Shown here in pieces: positions 60,201 to 64,000 of a DNA stretch of 64,000 bases. The notes beneath the pieces are model-generated. The model saw nothing but the letters and a program-made list of their open reading frames with translations, was not told the origin of the DNA and searched no databases. The stretch comes from Eudorina sp. 2006-703-Eu-15 (lineage: Eukaryota; Chlorophyta; Chlorophyceae; Chlamydomonadales; Volvocaceae). The stretch spans positions 124,001-188,000 of the forward strand of contig BDSI01000136.1 in the NCBI GenBank assembly GCA_003117195.1. Reading direction: 5' to 3'. Position numbers and translations under genes: made by a program. The number at the start of each line of letters is the position of its first letter. Position 1 is the stretch's first letter.

Positions 60201-60713
60201 GTCAGCCTTGGTGGCGCAGTATCCGGTGCTGCCAGGCGGCACCCCGCCAACATTCAGCGTGAAGCAGAACGTGCCGTTGCCATAAGCGCGCACGGTCGGG
60301 CTCAGGCTGTACGGTGATGGATAGGAAACACACTTGCAGAACGGAAATGTTGAATACAGGCCCGACTGCTCAGCGGTGACGACCCTGCGAGTTCACATCC
60401 CGTGACAGAGCATGGAAATTCGTTACGGCCGCACCCTCAAGGTCCGCTCCAGACATGAACGTTAAATGTCTTTGCTATGGCTTGGCGCGCCCGGGAGCCG
60501 CCGCGGCTGCACTCTTGGCAGGGACCTAGCAGGATCCAGGTGCGTCGAGCCACCCACAACGCCGTTTCGCGCGTACAGCGTTCCGTTATCAGTAGAAAGA
60601 TTGAAATTCGGGTGCAAAGCAAGGTGTAATAAGAAAATTGCGTCAATTCAGAGGTAAGGATAGACTTACGCAAATGCGGCCGCCAGGCAAAGGAACAGTG
60701 AAAGCCCTCGCAT
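57244..60713 (-). CDS. Pherophorin, canonical architecture
   Basis: Six exons: 60670-60713, 60186-60384, 58779-59869, 58311-58431, 57586-57857, 57244-57313; phases agree, about 598 aa. Signal peptide MRGLSLFLCLAAAFA. N-terminal domain: FPFCKCVSYPSPYSLSP, NGTFCFTLNV, DVRKVE|FNVNPAC, LNGRFTSVGPAF, RLTQLGLGRG, AALCQPPAGAPAGVCTAAMF, DCCP. The rod of about 115 residues (SPSPPSPPPPP type, 59205-59545) reads in one frame without interruption. C-terminal region: CPVCVHLNLT, MKVCGSFRSDADGAKL, FPKCKCLTTMAATPFAV, TLCYDVTVV, CGRSTTLLKAEFWADD, WTREQANGAKICLNL, YGRNMCW and FDLNKKCCPLYVASVL. All family cysteine positions are present. Expected to be secreted and Hyp-glycosylated as an ECM building block. It serves as the reference for the other three copies. 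Confidence 0.92.
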
Positions 60714-62030
60714 TTTAGGTGGGAACTTGTAGAATAAACTTATGATTTTATTGCTTGTCCAAATACAAGTCAATCGTTTGAAACGCCGTGTCACCGGTAC
60801 GGATGGGGTCTACCTGAATGAAGGCAGACGAAACCACATTAACACCCTCGAAACATAACCAAAACGAAGTATTTTTTTATACTTGGAGTAGTTCATAATA
60901 CGCTGTGTTCTTAGAACAACGACCACGGCTCTGAGGCAGGTAGGTAAAACGCGTCGATTGGCACACAACTAAACATCTATCGCAAGACCTCGCAATGTCA
61001 CGTTATGATACGTACACTTGCTTGGATAAGCTCCGGGGACTCAAAGCCACTTTTATGATACTGAAGCGTACGTGGTATCGTAGTAATCGCCGACAACAAA
61101 ACGCAAAGAAATAATGGTGGATGCAACTATGAAGTCATATCCCTAGATGTTTAGCTATAATGGTACCTATGGGTTTCCTCAAGGGGCTTGCTCTCCCAGT
61201 AACCTTTCTTAATAATGCGTGTTGATCTGCAGTACGAAACTATGAGGAGAAAGCCTGAGAACGTGGCTCACTATTGTGCATGGAGTACCTAATATTGAAA
61301 CATTTGCAGCTGAATACTTGCTGCGTACAGATTGCACGTCCACACGGTTCCAGCTGTAGCTGGAATTAAGCATCCTACGTAGGCCAGCCGTTTGCGCGGA
61401 ACTGCAACTGATATTCGGCAACGTTTTTGGCTAGTTTTACTAATCATGTAATGAAATGAAAATCGAGCTTGTCGAGCAAACCGGATGCTTGGAGCAAGTT
61501 ACCGCAATCAATCACGGTTTGCTCCAAGCACTGAAAAACATGCCCTAGCAGGCGTAGAAGACCGTAGGTAGAGGTAAGTACCAAGCAGAAATTTGGATGG
61601 AATATGAAGCGTGCACGGCCGGTACCTGCTTACAACAAAAGCTATATATTGTGACGTGCAGCGTCCAAAAATCGTCTCGTTTCGTTCGTTAACTCGCCGT
61701 CGCTACATTGACATCCTGCGCAGCCCTAGCGCAGCATCGAGCGCATGCCTAGAGGATCCCCATGCAAGCGGTACTTTTTTGCCGGCGCTTCTCGCATACC
61801 TTACCCGCTGTCCTGCGCAGGCCTGAGCTCACACAGGCCAGCACAGGCCAAGCTTTCCTGAGCCGTCCTGAGCTCACACCGACCAACCTCTGTAGTTCAA
61901 AGTTTATCATTATCAGAAGTTGTAAGTTAAATGTTCCATGAACCGTAACATGCGACAGCCAAACACGAGCGTGCAACTAGGGCTCAGCAACGCTGGGGAG
62001 GGGGGCCAAAGTGCGAACAGGCTGGACGCG

Positions 62031-62194
62031 TCAGGGAAGGTCAGGGAAGGTCAGGGAAGGTCAGGGAAGGTCAGGGAAGGTCAGGGAAGGTCAGGGAAGG
62101 TCAGGGAAGGTCAGGGAAGGTCAGGGAAGGTCAGGGAAGGTCAGGGAAGGTCAGGGAAAAGGTCAGGGAAAAGGTCAGGGAAGGTCAGGGAAGG
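62031..62194. repeat. TCAGGGAAGG 10-mer tandem repeat
   Basis: Twelve exact TCAGGGAAGG units (62031-62150), followed by variant units with AAAA insertions. Confidence 0.97.
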
Positions 62195-62326
62195 CGCGGG
62201 CTGATGCGGCTGATGCGGCTGTGGGGTGAGCGGGTAAGGCGGAAACACTTACCGCTGCGAGAACCGGCAAGGCCGCCCTTGCGCGGGCAGGCGCGGGCAG
62301 GCGTGAGGCTTGTAGGCCGCCGATGG

Positions 62327-62502
62327 CGTCTGTGACGTCTGTGACGTCTGTGACGTCTGTGACGTCTGTGACGTCTGTGACGTCTGTGACGTCTGTGACG
62401 TCTGTGACGTCTGTGACGTCTGTGACGTCTGTGACGTCTGTGACGTCTGTGACGTCTGTGACGTCTGTGACGTCTGTGACGTCTGTGACGTCTGTGACGT
62501 CT
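62327..62502. repeat. TGACGTCTG 9-mer tandem repeat
   Basis: About 19 exact copies of a 9-nt unit containing the palindrome GACGTC. Confidence 0.97.
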
Positions 62503-63118
62503 GGCTGTGATGCGACAGCGACAAGGTGGGCGCTGCAGCTACCACACATCGGCGTCAGGCCCCCGAAGCCCCGAACGAACCCCGGATGAGGCAAACCCCC
62601 GTGTTGGCCGAATCGAGGCTCGGGTCCACCCCTTGTAACAGTTACACCACATGTTGGTGGCCAAATCGTGGCCAGATCCGCCGCAACCGGCTTCAACTGT
62701 GTCTGCCCGAGACCCCGACCGCCCTGTGTCCGAACGAGCCAATGGTCCCCCTGTCGCTACAGGGCGGGATCTTCCGTCTCCACCGTCGCAAGAGCCTCTC
62801 AGCCCTCACGCTGGGGGCCAAGACGACAATTACCGTGGTAACACAGGCACGCACACCCGGGTGGGACATGTCGGGGGCTTGCAGGCCCTGACAGACAGAC
62901 AGGCGAAGCTGCTCAGCGAGGTGGGCCGAGGGGCTGACCCCAACCAGCCGCCGCGGTTGCCCACACTGGCCCACGGATACTGACCTGTAGCGCTGCCCAC
63001 TACGGCAGACATCCGCCGTCCCTGTCGGCGGTTGGTCCGGTTGGTCCATCGGTACGTCATCCGGCCGGGTCCGTAACCCACCCTAGACCACACCGACATG
63101 GCTGGTGCGGCCGCACCG

Positions 63119-63235
63119 CATCAGTCAGTCAGTCAGTCAGTCAGTCAGTCAGCCACTCAGTCTGAAACGCCAACCAATCCGTCCGCCAGTCATTCATTCA
63201 TGGCTGGCTGGCTGGCTGGCTGGCTGAGCGGGTCA
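63119..63235. repeat. (CAGT)n and (GGCT)n short repeats
   Basis: (CAGT)n at about 63120-63152 and (GGCT)n at about 63203-63227, with GGGGCCCAA repeats following at 63255-63278. Confidence 0.9.
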
Positions 63236-64000
63236 GCGGGTCAGGGGGTCAGCGGGGCCCAAGGGGCCCAAGGGGCGCAAGGCGCGCAGCAGGAGGCGCA
63301 TGCAGGTCGATGAGGCACCTCAACGGGATCTTGCCGGTGGTGTCGTGGTACATCACGAGGGGGTCGGGAGTGACCCGCCGGGTCGGTCCCCCGCCAGCAA
63401 CGACAGTGGCAGACGTCGTCTCCGGGCCCGCCGACCCATGGGCCGCCGCAGTACATCCCGTCACGCAGCCCCGCGGGTCGGGCGCCGCCTCCACCAGCCG
63501 CCCCTCCCTCGCGACGTCCTGTTGGGGCAGCCGGCAGCCGCAGCCGGCAGTGGGCAGTGGGCGGCGCATCAGAATGCAAGCGGCGGCTGCGGCTGTGGCG
63601 GCGGCGGCGGCGGCGGCGGTGACGGCGGCGCCGATCGCAACGGCATCGAAACCGATCAGGCTACATACATGGTACGGCAGCGGCAAGGTCTGTCAGGGCC
63701 CTCAAACCCGAAACGCCGAAAGCCTCACGGCCGTGGGGGCGGTCCCCCTGACGTGATCGCTACTCGGTCGACACCAGCTTGCAAGCGCGTCCGGTGAAGC
63801 GCCTTCGGTCAGGACAGGTCCCGGCACCGGGATAGGATCCAGTCGCGGGATAGGATCAGACCCCGCTCCATTGCAACGAGTTGTGCTCTCTGCGCCGCTG
63901 TGTGTCGTGTCGTGGGCGGGATGCGCCGCACGGCGCCCTCACGATCGACCAGTTGTCCTTCTTGCAGCTCCCCCCCCCCACCCCACCCCACCCCACACAC

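Larger units (their letters stand above)
60714..64000. other. Repeat-rich region without a supported gene
   Basis: The left part (60714-61950) is AT-rich and presumably includes the promoter of the canonical pherophorin. From 62030 simple repeats dominate. Two short - strand frames might be exons of an unseen gene: TPDPLVMYHDTTGKIPLRCL (about 63310-63380) and the stretch QLVDREGAVRRIPPTTRH (about 63900-63970). Neither is linked to anything recognisable. Confidence 0.45.

Noticed and set aside
62031..62502. Possible CRISPR-like array
   Set aside because: Units are directly adjacent 9- and 10-nt tandem repeats with no spacers, in a eukaryotic genome.
62175..62696. Repetitive SQT/DVT/SVT protein frames on both strands
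   Set aside because: Open only because a 9-nt repeat has no stop in several frames; no flanking coding evidence.

Overview
The window looks like nuclear DNA of a volvocine green alga (Chlamydomonas/Volvox lineage). The evidence is GC-rich coding sequence split by short introns, Ala/Gly/Pro-rich insertions in otherwise conserved proteins, candidate TGTAA poly(A) signals, very long simple repeats, and four pherophorin-type extracellular-matrix genes. I cannot name the species. All exon models were derived by hand from splice sites and reading-frame phase; no alignment or transcript data were used.

Left half (1-28 kb), housekeeping-type genes. (1) The 3' part of an amidohydrolase (YtcJ/amidohydrolase-3 type), + strand, cut by the left edge. 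(2) A 16-exon family-A DNA polymerase of the theta/nu type, - strand, 2527-11866, with intact polymerase motifs, a 21-nt microexon and a GC-AG intron. (3) A coiled-coil protein of unknown function, -, 14088-16470. (4) A protein with a probable mitochondrial presequence, +, 17368-18713. (5) A DAO-type FAD-dependent oxidoreductase, -, 19440-23688. (6) CDC123, the eIF2 assembly chaperone, +, 24101-28007, with long insertions and a large extra C-terminal region. Genes 5 and 6 are divergent and share a ~410-bp upstream region. Genes 3 and 4 are also divergent. Genes 1/2 and 4/5 converge.

Right half (30-61 kb), four pherophorin genes, all on the - strand: 30747-33407 (compact, without N-terminal domain or long rod), 41086-44606 (with an unusual Pro/Asp-rich C-terminal tail), 47005-51811 (very long rod with frame changes) and 57244-60713 (canonical). 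Intron positions and phases match between the copies, so they are tandem or shuffled duplicates. Their products are expected to be secreted structural glycoproteins of the extracellular matrix.

The intervals between the pherophorins are more AT-rich and hold repeat and relic DNA: a ~0.6-kb duplicated segment (36.8 and 39.1 kb), a ~110-bp module near 2.0, 35.2 and 55.7-56.2 kb, an 83-unit (GT)n tract, an ankyrin-like remnant, an orphan C-terminal gene piece resembling PSMD5, and a possible copia Gag remnant. The last 3 kb is repeat-rich and has no gene I can support. No new defence or mobile system is evident. The most informative features are the exon-level variation of the pherophorin cluster and the unusual gene structure of the polymerase.
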